A stretch of 64,000 nucleotides of DNA from Struthio camelus. Taxonomy: Eukaryota > Chordata > Aves > Struthioniformes > Struthionidae. The stretch lies in assembly GCF_040807025.1 (NCBI RefSeq), contig NC_090943.1:126501-190500 (forward strand), read 5' to 3'. The translations under genes were made by a program, and so were the position numbers. Positions 34,431-47,765 of this stretch are shown here, one piece after another; the stretch's first letter is position 1; each line of letters begins with the position of its first letter. Under the pieces are notes generated by a model. That model was given only the letters and a program-made list of their open reading frames with translations. It was not told where the DNA came from and made no database searches.

Positions 34431-37400
34431 CAACTACTCAAGAGCCAAAAGATGCATACCAAAGAAGCCAGAGGGACAAGGGAGAGAGGAAATGATTTAT
34501 AGGTGGACAATGACAGTGCCTTGGCAGCATCCCACTGTTGTTTTGTAGGACAGCACTAGCCTGGGCATGCAGAGCAGGCAGCAACATTAACATTAGCAGC
34601 CCTCACCAACTCGTTTCCTCCCGCATCCAAGGATTCAGATTACTCCATACTCTCAGTGCCAGCACAGTTCCACTGCTGGTCAACTAATGTAGCTCATCAC
34701 AAGAGCCTGAACTGGTCAAGAAATACATAGTGAGAACCCCTGAATTACATAGCCTCTTGAGGTCTTTGGTGAAGCAATTTTCCCCAAAGAGAGCTTTGAG
34801 CCCTAGATGGAGAAATACTTGAGCCTATGGTATCCAGGAGAAATCTTATTACTGCCACTGGTTGTATATGGAAAGACAGAAAATACAGAAGTGGGTAGCA
34901 GGATAACTTAAAGCTACAACAGACTGCAAATCTGTGAAGGGTGTCGTCGTTATCTGGTACTTACCATACTGAACACTGGAATGGAGGGTTGGGCTTGACC
35001 TTTTCTACCTCATGTGATTTGGACTCGTGAAATTCAAGTAATCTGTTAGGAAGACAAAAGCGAATGCCAGACCTGTGGTGCCTCTGAATTATGTTTCTAT
35101 AGTCACAAGCCATGGAACAGAAGATCTTTAAGGATCATTCCATTCCTGGATGCCCAAATGTCTCTGCTCTCAAAGGGAAGACAATAATATTTACCTCCAC
35201 TGCAAAGTAAAAGTAAAGGTGAAGGGATAGAATTCTGCATTCCTGGCAAATGGAATTATGTTTATCAACATTAATCCACAACCCTGTATATGTTTTCACT
35301 CATACTATTTCTCTGTGACATGACCTGTATTGTTTACAGGTGTCTAATTATTAATCTGCCTTTCCTATGAAGCTCAAAGTGAAGGAACTTTTGGCAGAGG
35401 GCAAATGTTGAGAGATAATGGTAGACAAAAGCCTTAAGGAAAAAGATAGAACTAGTAGCAGTACAGGTCTTTGCACTGATTAACAGCAGGAACAAGAAGA
35501 AAACTAACCCACAGGCTATCCGCTCAGAAGCACTGCTTTGTTTTTGCAGGAACAGGGCCTAGCCAAAAGGGATCAAGCAGTCTTCTTATCTACACAGTTA
35601 ACATGAATACAGATTGTAGTACTCGTGCATACGTTATTTCACGGACATAAAAGTAACACTCCTTTCATGCACACATATATCCTAAATATATGAGCAGCCT
35701 TCATGAAAATATATATGCCCAGTACTTGAAAAAAGAGCAGATTAATCCAAACTGAAACCGTAAATATTAATCAAACCAAAAATACTAAATAGTGAATACT
35801 GAACAAAAATGACTGAGAGTTTTTAAGAAGGAAAATGTACACAAAACCTGAGGAGCTCTTTGTTTAAGAGCGCTTTATTAGATACTCAAAAAAACATAAT
35901 CACAAACAATAACAACAGAATCAAAAAGATACACTCCTTTAGAAGGGAGAGAATCAAAAATAAAAGGGCAACAAAATATAATAGACAATGAGAGCAATCC
36001 TCATAATTTTACACTGCCATCATTGCGATATCTAAGGTTCAATTACAGAACTTAATGTAACTGATTCAACGTCCATAACTATGCAAAGTCAGAAACGATA
36101 TGAACAATTTTTTTAAAAAGTTTTAGTAACAAAAAATTCTTAGAAATTATTCATGACTAATGCAATATCAAGAAGTTGTATAATTGTTGACACTAAACAT
36201 TTCTATGAAGTATTTAGAAAGAAGTCAGATGATACGCTCACACTTTATATTGATGACAAAATGCTTATTACTACAACCGTTCCTATACAAAGGTGCTAAA
36301 GGCAGACAGCTTTAAATTATTTGCTTGATACTGCTATTCAACAGCATTATGAGAGATGACTTGTGTGCTCCTCAGACCATCATTGTGAACTCTTAAGAAA
36401 TCTTGAAACACTGAATAAGAATGAAAGAAAGGTAATATTGTACCAGATAATTAAGAACCGTGAATTGAATGACTTGATTAATTATAGGCCAGTAAGTCAG
36501 ACAGTCTAACAGTATTGTTGATTTATGACTCAATAAATATTAGTGCTACTGAAAAGTGTGTTTATAGTTAACACAGATCAAATTAGTTTTATGGAAAACG
36601 TATCTTGTCCAACTAAGCCGATAAATTTTCATAAGGCTATTTTTAAAATGAACAGCCAATTTGTCCATCCAGCTTTCCATAAACCACCGACTGTGTGGGT
36701 ACAGTTATACTGAGAATATAACTGAGGTCAGAGCTGAGGCTCTAACCAGCCAACTAGCTGGTAGCACAAGGTATTCGGTGGGTTTCATCTCAAATCACTG
36801 CAGACGTGTGCAATATATGCACCTATTGATGAGCTGGCCACCCCTGATAGTCAATGAAGAGGAACAGGCACTTTTAGGGAAGTTTCAGGAGATTACAGAA
36901 TGACCTATATTGGGCCTTTATATTACACTGTGGTGAGTTAAACCCTCTATTCACTGTAAAGAGAATCTGTGATGACTAGTTCAGCTGCAGACATGTGCAG
37001 TTAATCAAATAAACCACATCCCTTTTATCCATTTGTAATGCACGGTGCTAGAATCTAAGCAGAGAAATCACTGAATAGTACAACAGGAGCATTTTCAATA
37101 ACGTAACTACTTATTAAGTGCTCTGATGTACAGTTACAACGTGCCTGGTGTTTGTAAACTGCTACCCTTCAATTAGCTGCTGTGATAACAAATTGCTGAG
37201 CAAACTCCAGGAATAATAACCATGTCAAGATCAGCATTAGCTGAGGAACACTTTGTCTCACTATCTTTAGCTGAGCCACACAGTCCTTGTTTTTCTCATT
37301 TTTCAGGAATTTCTTTAGAAGTTGGGAACAACAGAGGAGTACTGTTCAGGTTGAGAACCAATGTTTATCTCATTTACAGGTCCCAAAACTTGTTATGGTA

Positions 37401-40400
37401 AAATAGTGAAGGGGAGAAACAAACTACCACAAGAAGCAAGAATAAGCAGCCAGAGCAGAGTGGGAGCTTCTTAAATCAGCTTTACCAAGAAATCCCATTT
37501 AGATGAGACCATGACTTAAATGTTTTCCAAGATAAGAAAGAAGTAGAGCAGTGGGAAACATATTTTACAAGTAGGAAGCAGGAAAGGTGAAGAAAATTCA
37601 CAATAAAACACTTGTAACTAGCTGAGTTTGTAGGTATTTGAAACAAACTAATTTGGATTGATGTGATATAATTGGAAAAAGAATAAATGCAAGATTGCCA
37701 CATATTGGTGGCTTAACGCTGGCACTTCAGGAACAGAGGATTTTGAAATAAAGCACCAAGAAAGCCAAGGGGACAGTCTCAGGACAGTTTAAGTGCTGGC
37801 CTGGTTAAGTGAAACCCTATTTTGACTCAAATATAAACTGCTGAAGTATCTGCTGTACTCTGTAACATTTTGAATAAAATACTCAACCCTGCACAAAACC
37901 AATATAGCACGTCATATAATATGTGTCAAAAAAGAAAAAATCCAAAATAATAAGAGCTAAATGAAGAACTGGCAGTAGACAGGACCTGCTGTCTGCCTAA
38001 TATAATTTAATAAATTTACCAATAATACAGGAGAAGTATGAGATGGAAATGAATCTTTATTACGTTTGCATAAAACACAAGGAGAGAGGACAAGCCACTT
38101 ATACTGTTATCCAAGTCATGTGGTGAACTGGGAACAGAATATATATATTATATATATGTTTATACCTCTCTATAAATGTGCATTCAGAGAGTCTGAAATG
38201 GGGCAGGGAGGTCACTTGTTGCATGGGAGGCACACTCTTAGGAAGCAACAAACCTGAAAAGGTCTTCTGAAACTTGGAAGAAACAATGGACGCAAAATGT
38301 AAACGCAAAGCAAGAGTCAAAGAGTTCATGCAATTCTGGGTGTGTAAGCCAGGAATTACCTGGTACGAGCAGCCAGTATGTACTTCTGTAGCACAACGGT
38401 CATCTTGGTGTCCTGTAACAGCCATGAGGAACAAAGCCAAAGCACAGCTGTAAGGGGGAAAATAGGAGGAAGGGAAATAGCCATAGAAACTCTAGAAAAA
38501 AATACATTCAGTACAAAAACATGAAGGGGAGGAGAAAGACATGGTAGGACCAGATAAGGAAAAGGGATCGAGGGAGGATTTAAGGACATACAGAAAGCAT
38601 TAGCTAGAAAGTGACATAAGAGATCCAGGAAGAGAGCGCAAATAAATTATTGAGACAAGAAAGAAGTCAGGACAGAGCACAGGTAAGTGCATATGGAAAG
38701 ACAGGCAAGAAAGAAAATCCACAAAAGTACAGTCAGTGACTGAGGAGAACAAAAAACAGATGCAGGACCGAGAAGTAAGAGACAAGGTGCATCAGATGGT
38801 GTCAATGCTATGTGATGGGGTACAGTCAGAGCTTCCTGTGGCCTCTTCCAAGAACTATTCAAGGGCTTGCCAGGAGCTATGCCCCTGCTGAATAGCAGGG
38901 TGCCACAGGGAAACTGTGGGGCAGCAACAGGTACCCAGGGAAGGCATGTCCACACAAGCCTTGTCCACATGGGCTCAGCATTCAGGATTCAGACAAGGAA
39001 GAGATTTGGCTGAGCAGAAGAAAGCGGTGAGAGACAGAAATACAGCCCAGGCCCAGTCCCTTCATGTTCAGCAAAGCCGTAAGAGCGCTGCTCAAGGCCT
39101 GGCTTCCTCAGCACATAGCTGAGTGATTGGTGCTGTTTTAACTTGCCTTCCGTTCTATTCATACCTGAAAAGCTGGGTAAATTTGGCAGTAACCTACAGA
39201 TGCTCCAAGGAACTAGCATGAAAGTTTGTAAATAAGAAGTGACCTGAAACACTTAGAGAAAATAAGCCAGTACTTTATCATATAACCATAACTATAAATA
39301 TTATTACCCACCTTAACATGTAATACTTTTGTTATAGAATTAAATGTCTTTCATAAATACAGTGTTGAATATTACTGTGCATTCTAATATGCATAACAGT
39401 ATTTCTCTCCACAGCTGCAAGTTCTGCTACCACGATAGAAAAAGTGAGACTCTCTAAAACCCAAGTGCTCAGGTCAAATCTGGTTCCTCCCACCTAGCCA
39501 TCACATACAGCTCAGTTCTCGCAGCTGAAAAGTTCTCCCCAAACCACGCGAAACCAGTTCACACTGTTTTCTTTCCAACTCTTTTCTAACAGGAGCAAAG
39601 TAGATAGCAGGCACGTAAGGGAGGCTAAGTCGTCCTGGAAGAAGAAAGCTTGCCATATTTACTGCTCTTTCCCCCTACCATTTTTTATATACTCTGCAGC
39701 TAGCTTTTGTTTCCTAATCTGCATTTCATCTCACAACAATGCCCATGCCCACCTCCAGAACTCTGGTCATTCACCAGAGCTCCCAAAGGATTTCCTAATC
39801 TGCCCTGCAAAACCTCTTACCCTTTTCCTCTGTCATTTTCCAGGCACTGCTTCCTAGCCCACCGCGGTTCCTCTGCCTTTTGACTCTTCCTTGGACTGTG
39901 CGCTTCAACCCTCACTCAGATGTCTTTATTACAAAGAAATATTCAGCTCTCAGCTATGGCAAGAAGCAGTGGTGCATGGGAACATCATTCCGCACAGTAC
40001 CAACAGAGTATAGGAGAGTCCAGTTTGATGTGCAGAATAGGCTTCCACAGAGCAGTTCAAGGAGGCCCAGAAGGGAAAGCAGGGGCAAGGACAAGAGTCA
40101 TATGAAACAGTGCATATCTAAAAGGTGAGTAAGCCATCAGAGTAGCATTAAGTACAGATATATGCTTGCTAAAATATCTGGAAATGTCCCACTCTTTTAC
40201 ATCTGAATTAAGCAATTTAGACTTCAGGGAATTTCAGTTTAATTTTCTAAGTGGTGTTTTTGTTTGGTACTTCCTAGGTTTGTTTTTCAAATTAAAGATG
40301 ACGGTACTCTGCTACGCACAACGCCCACCAAAAAGCAGCGTAACAGCCCTGTTAATCCTTTCTCTCTGTTCTGTAAATCCTTCTCCCATCCCACATCACC

Positions 40401-41279
40401 CTGACCTACTGGATGGTATGATCTGATATCTGTGTTCTGCTTCTCCCCAAGACACCTTTATCCTTGCATAAGATTCAAAGAAAAACCCTGATTTTACCAC
40501 CTGCTCCCAGGGACCTCTCATCTGTTAGCACCATGCAAAATACCCACAACATGACTTGCTAGGAAAAAGACAATTGGGCTTGTGAAGTTCTAACTCCTTT
40601 TGATAAAAACTGCTTTCCAAAAAAGTTCTCCTATCTTCACTCCTCTCCTCATCCAAAGTACACTCTATAAACGGAAACAAAGTATTTTTTATTAATTTTT
40701 AAATCAGTAAAGAAGATCTGTATAGGTAAGGGAAATCTATCTAGTCCAGAGGGACTAATGCACTACAGAAGCAACAAAGTTAAAGATGGGGAAGGGAGTT
40801 TCAGCTAGACTACTTAAAAGTCTATTTTTTTCTCTCTCTTAAAAGCTGTTTAAAGCTAATTACTGGCATCTGGAATAAAAGTAGCCTTTATCATTTATTA
40901 TCCTTATATTAATAAGAGTGTGAAAAATTCACAATTCTGACACCATCAGATCTCAGACAAAAGGTCCACTTAGCCTGCAATCCTCTCTCCTTCAACATTC
41001 AGTAATAGATGTTTGAAGAAAGACTATAAGAAAAAAAATAAAAAGAAAATCTGAAGAAGGGCTAATGTCCCCCAAATCCTGTATATTATTTACAACTTTA
41101 TCAGGTGCTCTAATTAAAAGTATTCCCGCACATTAAAACATTTGCCTTTTTTTAAATATGCGTAGAGCATCATAGCCACTAAACACTATTACTGTAAGAA
41201 AGAAGGTATGCATATTCCCCTTGTATGACCTTTCTGTTTCCAACAGTCAAGGTTTACTAACATCCTGAGCCAGAGACTT
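34431..41279. other. Long intergenic stretch, mostly unassigned
   Basis: Nearly 7 kb without a gene. A short CR1 RT scrap may lie at 36400-36650 ('attataggccagtaagtcag' resembles the NYRPVS block). An AT microsatellite sits at about 38140-38160. No ORF here exceeds 113 codons and none is recognisable. AT-rich, low-repeat parts such as 35.0-36.4 and 40.6-41.1 kb could hide regulatory DNA, but sequence alone cannot show it. Confidence 0.5.
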
Positions 41280-42430
41280 AATCTGGACTACCATGTTTAA
41301 TAGCCACTAATGGACTAGTCTAGTATCTTTGAACCCATTTATACTACAGACTGCTAAAACATCTTCTAGTAATGAACTCTACAATCTGATTTGGCACTAT
41401 AAAATAAATACCTCTTCGTTTTTGTTTTAAACCTGCTGCCTGATAATTTCATCACACGCCCGTAAATTCTGTAAATCACATGTCCACATGTTCTATAAGT
41501 TGTACTTTCCCCTCAGGATAATCTCTAACATAGTCATCTTTATCTATCTTTTCCTAAGAATCTTCATATATCTCCTCTCCACATCTCACTATCCTCATCA
41601 CCTTTTCTGTAATTCTTCTAGCTTTACTAGTCACTGCATCTCAAAGGATATAGAACTGCATGCACTATTCAGGGCATGGGTGAACCACAGATTTATATAG
41701 TTGTACAATAAGAACTTCAGTTTTGTTAATTCTTTTCCTGTAATACCTAACATCAAATTTTCTGTTTGAATTGCTACTGGGTGTTAGGCTGTTAATATTT
41801 GCAGACAACTATCTATAAAGATGCTGAAGTATCTTTCCTGAGCCAAAAGAGAAAATTTCGACAACCATGTGTTTCCATTGGTAGGCTTATTTTTCCCACG
41901 TGCGTTACTTCTGAATTCATCAAAATTCAGTTTAATCTACCATGTTATCATCCAGTTTTAAGAGATTCTTCCACAATTCTTGAGAGAGAGGTTTAGGTTC
42001 TATGACCTAATGTCACATCATCAGCTAATTTTGTTGCTTCATTATTTACCTCTTTCCAAATCATTTATGAATACCCTGAACATCAATGGGGGACCAAACT
42101 GTCACTCCTCCCGTTATGAAAACTGAACATTTATTCCTATTTCCTATTGCCTTTGAGGAATTTCCTTACTGACTACATACTTCCCTTATTAACCTTTATA
42201 TTTTTTAGAAACCTTGCTGAGAGCATTTTAAAAACATGCAAGTACAATGTGCTGACAGACCCACCCTTGTTCACAGGATCCTTCAAAGAACCTAATCCTA
42301 ATAGAAAATGGGCACAATAGATAATAGAACATGGGCATAACAGATCTGTGGGGCATACTTTGGCTCTACAGAAGACATGCTGACTCCTTCTCCACGATGG
42401 CATGCTTATAGCACAAAAAGGACACCAACC
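41280..42430 (-). mobile_element. Ancient CR1/L3-type LINE 3' region, minus strand
   Basis: A long inverted LINE relic. Plus-strand landmarks are 'gaactgcatgcactattcagggcatgggtgaaccacagatttatatag' (split near 41650-41700), 'tcatcagctaattttgttgc' near 42017, 'catttatgaataccctgaacatcaatgg' near 42062 and 'acagaagacatgctgactcc' near 42367. These are the usual landmarks of old sauropsid CR1 copies read backwards. Confidence 0.65.
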
Positions 42431-42619
42431 CTTTGAACCCACACACCAGAAAAGGCAGGACTTGACATCACTAATTACAACTTCATGTACAATTTACAAC
42501 GCTAAATACAAACACAGGAGAATAACTGCAGCTCCTGATAGAAGCACTCACTCGGAAAATAAAATGTGAAAGAACTGTAAAAAGCCTGACAGAAGATATT
42601 ACAGAACATGATATTGGTC

Positions 42620-43010
42620 AGTGGTTCTCCCGCCCTTTTATCACACTTCAGCCAATGCTGGTCGCATCTCAAGTATATACTCAGCAGAATTAATAGAGAT
42701 CCAGAAACAGAAAAATTAGGAATTAAATAATTATCTTATGCAGAGGAACTGAAAAAGGGCTTGTTTATATTAAAAAGGAGAGGAAAAAATATACAAAATT
42801 AAGATTAGCCCTGAGACGAAATTAGGAACACTTTGTTTTGTAACAGAAGAACTAGGGGTCCACCAACAAAAACACAAGGCAACAAATTAGAAATCAAGAA
42901 AAGCTTTTTCATTCAGAATAGTTAGCCTGAGACACTAACTAGCATAGGGCTTGACAAGAGACTTGGAAAACGCAGAAAGGAACCACCTAGGCAAGGAGCA
43001 TTTGGTTTTC
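42620..43010 (+). mobile_element. CR1-like LINE 3' fragment, old
   Basis: Decayed tail text ('gaaatcaagaaaagctttttcattcagaatagttagcctgagacac' type, near 42890-42935). Opposite in orientation to the preceding relic. Confidence 0.5.
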
Positions 43011-43639
43011 TTGACCCTATGAGCCACACAGTAAAATCTGTACATGGCCAAGAGCCACGAGAGACATACCACATGCTTCAGTGGCAGGGGGGGGAAGTAG
43101 ACCAGGCAGTCACAGAAATGTTATGACAGCAGATATCTCACATGCTCCTTCACACTGCCTTGGGCCCAAGCCGGTCCGTGCGTACCTCTAAATCCCAGGG
43201 AGACTCAGTGATGGCGTTCTCGGCAGGCCCACCGGTTTGCTTTCTTCCAAAGCTACATCTGGACTCCCAGGCACAAAAATGGCACCAGTATTACTCACGA
43301 ACCATACACAGACATCCTTGGACTAGACACTTTAATACAACAATACACAGAGCTGTAATATTAAATATAAAAAGAATAAAGAGAAAGTCTGGAAAAAAAC
43401 AAGACCATAGAACAAAAACAAACTCTACTGGGAACTAATAGGAACCTTTTGTAAGGGTAGCTTATTGCCTTGCACTAATCATGAGAGATTTGAAAGACTG
43501 TTCTAGGGAGGTGACTGGTGCCTGGACTATTTTTTTCTGGTTATAAATAAGCACTATGAAATATAAATAACGCACCTAGTTTGCTGGCACAAATCAAACA
43601 GCAGATGCTTATAGGGAAACATAGTTAAAAGTGAAGGTA

Positions 43640-44350
43640 CGTTTATAAGGATAGTGACTAGTCCAACAACATTCAACAACATCGTTCAGACTCTGGAAAC
43701 GAATACAAAGTCACCTCTCACAAAATGAACTGGAGTACAGGACAGAACTGTCAGATCAGGACATGAAGACATCTTATTAAGATGGATCCATTTAAATCAA
43801 GTGCGTTTTTAAATGCAAGGATCAGTCTGGGAACAAAGAACAGAGAACATTCCCATAAAGTGAGAGATCATTTCTTGAAAAGCAGAAATTCTGAAAAGGA
43901 AATAGGGAGCACAGTGGGAAAACAACTCTGTCTGAAGTACCTGTGCCACACCGTGGCACAGAGAGCCAAAGCAACCCTTGGTCTTATAAAGAGAAGTGAG
44001 CAGGAATAGCAGGATGATTTGAAGGAGATATGGTTTCTGCACTAGTGAAGTCCATGTTCGAATACTGAGTAAAGTTGTGCCACGTACAATTTACAAAAAA
44101 GCCAAGAAAGTGCTTCAGATGGCTGAAAAATGTTGTCTGTGAAAGATCTGACTAATTCAACATGTGTAATGAATGAAACATAATGTTGGGAGATGACACG
44201 ATTATGACATTTAAGTATATTCAATGCATGTACAAACATACTCAAAAAATACCAAGTGCTAAAAAGCTTTTTAATGAAATCAGAAAAGACAGAACAAGAG
44301 CCAGTGGCAAAAAGCTGACACCAGACAAATTACACTAAAAAGCATTACCA
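43640..44350 (+). mobile_element. Ancient LINE C-terminal/3' fragment, plus strand
   Basis: A partly open frame at 43782-44009 with LKYLCHTVAQRAKATLGLIK resembles the RT C-terminal region of CR1/L3 elements. It is followed by 'sVFEYxVKLCHVQF'-like text near 44050-44090. Confidence 0.5.
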
Positions 44351-44479
44351 CATAACGTGTCAGTTAGGAGCATGGAAGAAAAACCCACACTCCTAACAGA
44401 CAGTTACAGCGGCACTCTCTCTTACGCAAGCACAACGGGCACTGCTGGAGCCTTCATCCCTTGCATTCAGGATAGCCTA

Positions 44480-44800
44480 AGTGTCAGAAACAAGATACCT
44501 ACAGAATCAAAGAAAGGGGCTAGCATGGCCATTAGAAAAGCTTCGGATCCTTCCTTGCCCCAAGACAGTTGTGACCGGCCTAAACCATTCTTAACAGATA
44601 TTTCTTTAAGTTCTTAAAATCTCCAGTGATGGAGGCTCTCTACAGGCAGTATATCCCATTTTTAATTTACAATACCTAACCAAACTGCTAGGGCAAACTG
44701 CATCTTGTCTTTCTGAAAGATATAAGTTATTGGGCTCATAAAGGAAAGTCCATTAGTGCCTGTAAAATACAGGTGTCAGACAGATGGTCCAAAGGTCTCT
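44480..44800 (-). mobile_element. CR1 3' end relic, minus strand
   Basis: Inverted CR1 tail text ('aaccattcttaacagatatttctttaag' and 'ctccagtgatggaggctctctacaggcagtatatcccat' near 44582-44660). Confidence 0.55.
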
Positions 44801-46559
44801 TTTAGCCATAAGATCCATTAATCTGTAAATAATCACCCAAAGCACAAGCTCTGCACTTTTGCTTACAACTACTAGTCTTGGTCACTGTCTGGGTAGTAAT
44901 TGAACTGGCTGGTATGCTGATCAGACTCCATGTGTTTATCCCTATGATATCAAAGAAGAAAAAGAAAGAATAAAAAAGCCTTAAATAACCTTGCAGCATC
45001 TCATTTCTCTACCACAGAACTGGAAAGATTTACAAAATTATCTACAGCTCACTTTTAAAAAATCATTCTTCATTGGCCTAAGGGTTGCAAACATAGCTCT
45101 TGCTCTCCATCTGGACGTCGCCTTGCGACTATAAATCCTTCATTTTCGGTGAATCATATTTATTTTGTCAGGGGAAGAATGACTGTTTTAAGTGTTTAAA
45201 AAACATGAATTAAAAAACTCTGAACTTTATGTCTTGTTAAGCCTTACAATTTCACTGACTCAGGTCAAATTTCCCTCCTGTCATCAAAAGCACATTTGCA
45301 AACTAAAGGCCTTGTGCTTAACAAAAGTCAAGTTTATACTATTTCCCACTTTGGTGCTGTAGCTGAGCCTATAAAATTAAAAACATATCATTAGTAAATT
45401 ATATTTTCTGCCCTGCAGTCGAGGATCCTGAAAGAAGCTGAACCATCTTTAAACAAGTATTTTAAAAATTCATTCACAGGCAGAGAACATGTGTGTCAAA
45501 TTTCTGAGTAAAAAGTAAAAGGTATGCTGCTGACGGACTGAAGTTGACACCCATGCAGCAGGCAAATTCTTCAAATTCTGCTAGAGACCCTTTAAAAAAA
45601 AGGGTGACAGCTACACTCGAAGAAAAATGCTTCTATCCATAGCTTTGGACAACTACCATGGGCAAAGACAGATATCATCATTATAAAGAAGAGTACAGAA
45701 CAATAAAGGCTATTGGACTATCAAAGGCCATAAAGGAAAGGACAGGAAATTTGTGTCTCAAATATCAGAGCTAATGAAGAGAGTTAAAAAAAAAAAATGG
45801 AAGAGAGATCAAAACAGTTTTCCATAAAATTCATGGGACCCTTGTCCAATACTGAGGTGCCAGGGCTACCAATATATCCAGGTATGAGAACGACCATGTC
45901 ACTGTTACCTCTGTGTTTACTGAGAAACAGTAAACCAAGATGCTCCCAAGAGCCTCTGAGACTGTCAGTGCATGAAATCCAAATGTGTCTCACTTGATGA
46001 CCTCCGCACAACATGATTGCCTAGACAGGAAGACCTACTAGCCACTATCTATGTTACGAAAGCATTATGGAGAATATAGCAACTTCTATGTGAGCTAGAA
46101 GAAAAAGTATGCCTGTTGTAGTTATTTGCCTGTTTCTATGCACTTATGACACTTCTGGATAAAAAAAAAAAATGTGGATAACTCCCACTGTACAATACCA
46201 GAACTCTCAGTCCTTTACATTGTAAAGTAAGAACCTTTCCATTCATCCAACCCCACCTTTCCAGAAAAGCTTAAATGCCTTGATTAGTATTCAGTTTACT
46301 GGGAGATCAGCAAATTCCAGGTGTTAGCACAAGCACTCTGTTTGAAAACCACTGTGGCAATATCATACTGAAAGAGGAGTGAGCCCCAAGTGATTTAGAG
46401 TACTGAAGGTTGTTAGTTTATGTGATAAAAAGCTTGCATGCATGCACGCAAAGGAGCACAGAGGAACAATGGTAAGTGGAGGAACCTAAATAATATCTTG
46501 CCCAAGCCCCTTCCAGGGTTGTCCCAGGAGACCCATCAGTCCCATTGTCCAAGAAGGAA
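44801..46559. other. Intergenic, no gene; low-repeat, possible non-coding conserved DNA
   Basis: No recognisable repeat or exon. The AT-rich block 45060-45430 has a complex, non-repetitive composition with several factor-like words (for example CTATAAAT and TGACTCA). This is weak evidence and is not a call of an enhancer. Confidence 0.35.
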
Positions 46560-47765
46560 ATCCATTAAGATAAAGTCAATGGAGTGGCTCTCTGGATCAT
46601 CTTTTGGACTGAGGGAGGGTTACCGATCGGGGCTATGGGACATGTTATGGGATGCAGGAGAAAAGCATTTGGGGATTGCACGAGACTTAATACGGGGTGT
46701 TTAGCAGAGGAACCAAAGGCAGGGAAAGGGAGGGATCAAAGTGGTTTTCAGGGGGGGAAAAAACATGGGAAAATAGAGGAATAAGGGGATGAAAAGGGCT
46801 GGTTGTGCGTAAACACAGCTGGTCAGTACGCTTGTCTGGCCATGTCCTGCACCTGATCAGCGCAGCCTGTCCTGTCGTCTCACTAAAATCCATTTCTGAC
46901 TACTTTGCTGGGCGAGGGGCTCTCTATTCTGTGTGTGTATGTGTATGGAGGTCTCAGTGCCAGCAGCTGGTGTGGGAACCTGGGTCACAGGGACCATGTG
47001 TGTGGGGTGCCAGAAGTGGCCTGGAAGCCAGGCCTACGTGCATCTTTAAGGATGAGACCACAGGAGGAGCTGGCTACCGGAGGGACCAGAGGATTCCCGG
47101 CCAGCTGCTGGAGAGACCATAAGGTATGGGTCAACTGATACCCGCCTGTGCACGTGTCTGTGTCTCAAGGGGTAAGGCACCTGGGAAGAGCGAGGATCCA
47201 GGGCCAGCTGCTGGACAGGCTGTGTGCCTAAGCCCAGTTACTGGAGGGATCCATGCTGCGTGCGTGTGTGCGCAGGCGTGTGAGAAGCAGTGTACATCGG
47301 GAGTGGGGCTGTGCGCCTCGGGAGCTCACATGCCCAGGTGCCAGCAGTTGGGGAGACTGAGGATCCAGGGCCAGCTAGCAGGTAAACTGAGTGCCTCAGC
47401 CCAGCCACTACAGGGAATCACACTGTACATGTGTAGATATAAATTTCCCACTAAAGGACCTTCATCCTGCTCAGCCAGAGAGGGAACAGGATGAGACTGT
47501 TGGTGCTGTTTGTCTTTGTGTGAGTGCTGTATGTGTCCATCTGTGCTGGTCTGTGTGGCTGGCCATGTATATGTATATACATATATATACATATACGTGT
47601 ATATATATATAAATGTGTGTGTGTGTTTGTGTTGTATACATGTGTTTGTGTGTATGCCTCCTGGGAATACATTCTCAGCTACCCCACTGGCTGGATGTGG
47701 GGGCACAGAGCTGTGGCAGCCTCATCTCTATCAAGTTACTGGATTCTGTAACCCCTAACAAGGTT
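46560..47765 (+). mobile_element. Interspersed repeat, possibly a solo LTR of an avian endogenous retroelement
   Basis: A GC-richer island of distinctive non-CR1 text ends in 'actggattctgtaacccctaaca', that is in CA, as LTRs do. It carries internal repeated blocks 'ggatccagggccagct' (47190 and 47361) and 'gtgccagcagttggggagac'-type phrases, plus a TA/TG microsatellite near 47570-47660. The pattern is familiar to me from bird genomes, but I cannot align it. No coding region, primer-binding site or second LTR is seen, so a solo LTR is the most economical reading. Confidence 0.4.
47568..47660. repeat. Mixed (TA)n/(TG)n microsatellite
   Basis: TATATGTATATACATA-type alternating purine-pyrimidine runs followed by (GT)n and GTTTGTGTTG. 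It is embedded in the 46.6-47.8 kb repeat. Confidence 0.9.
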
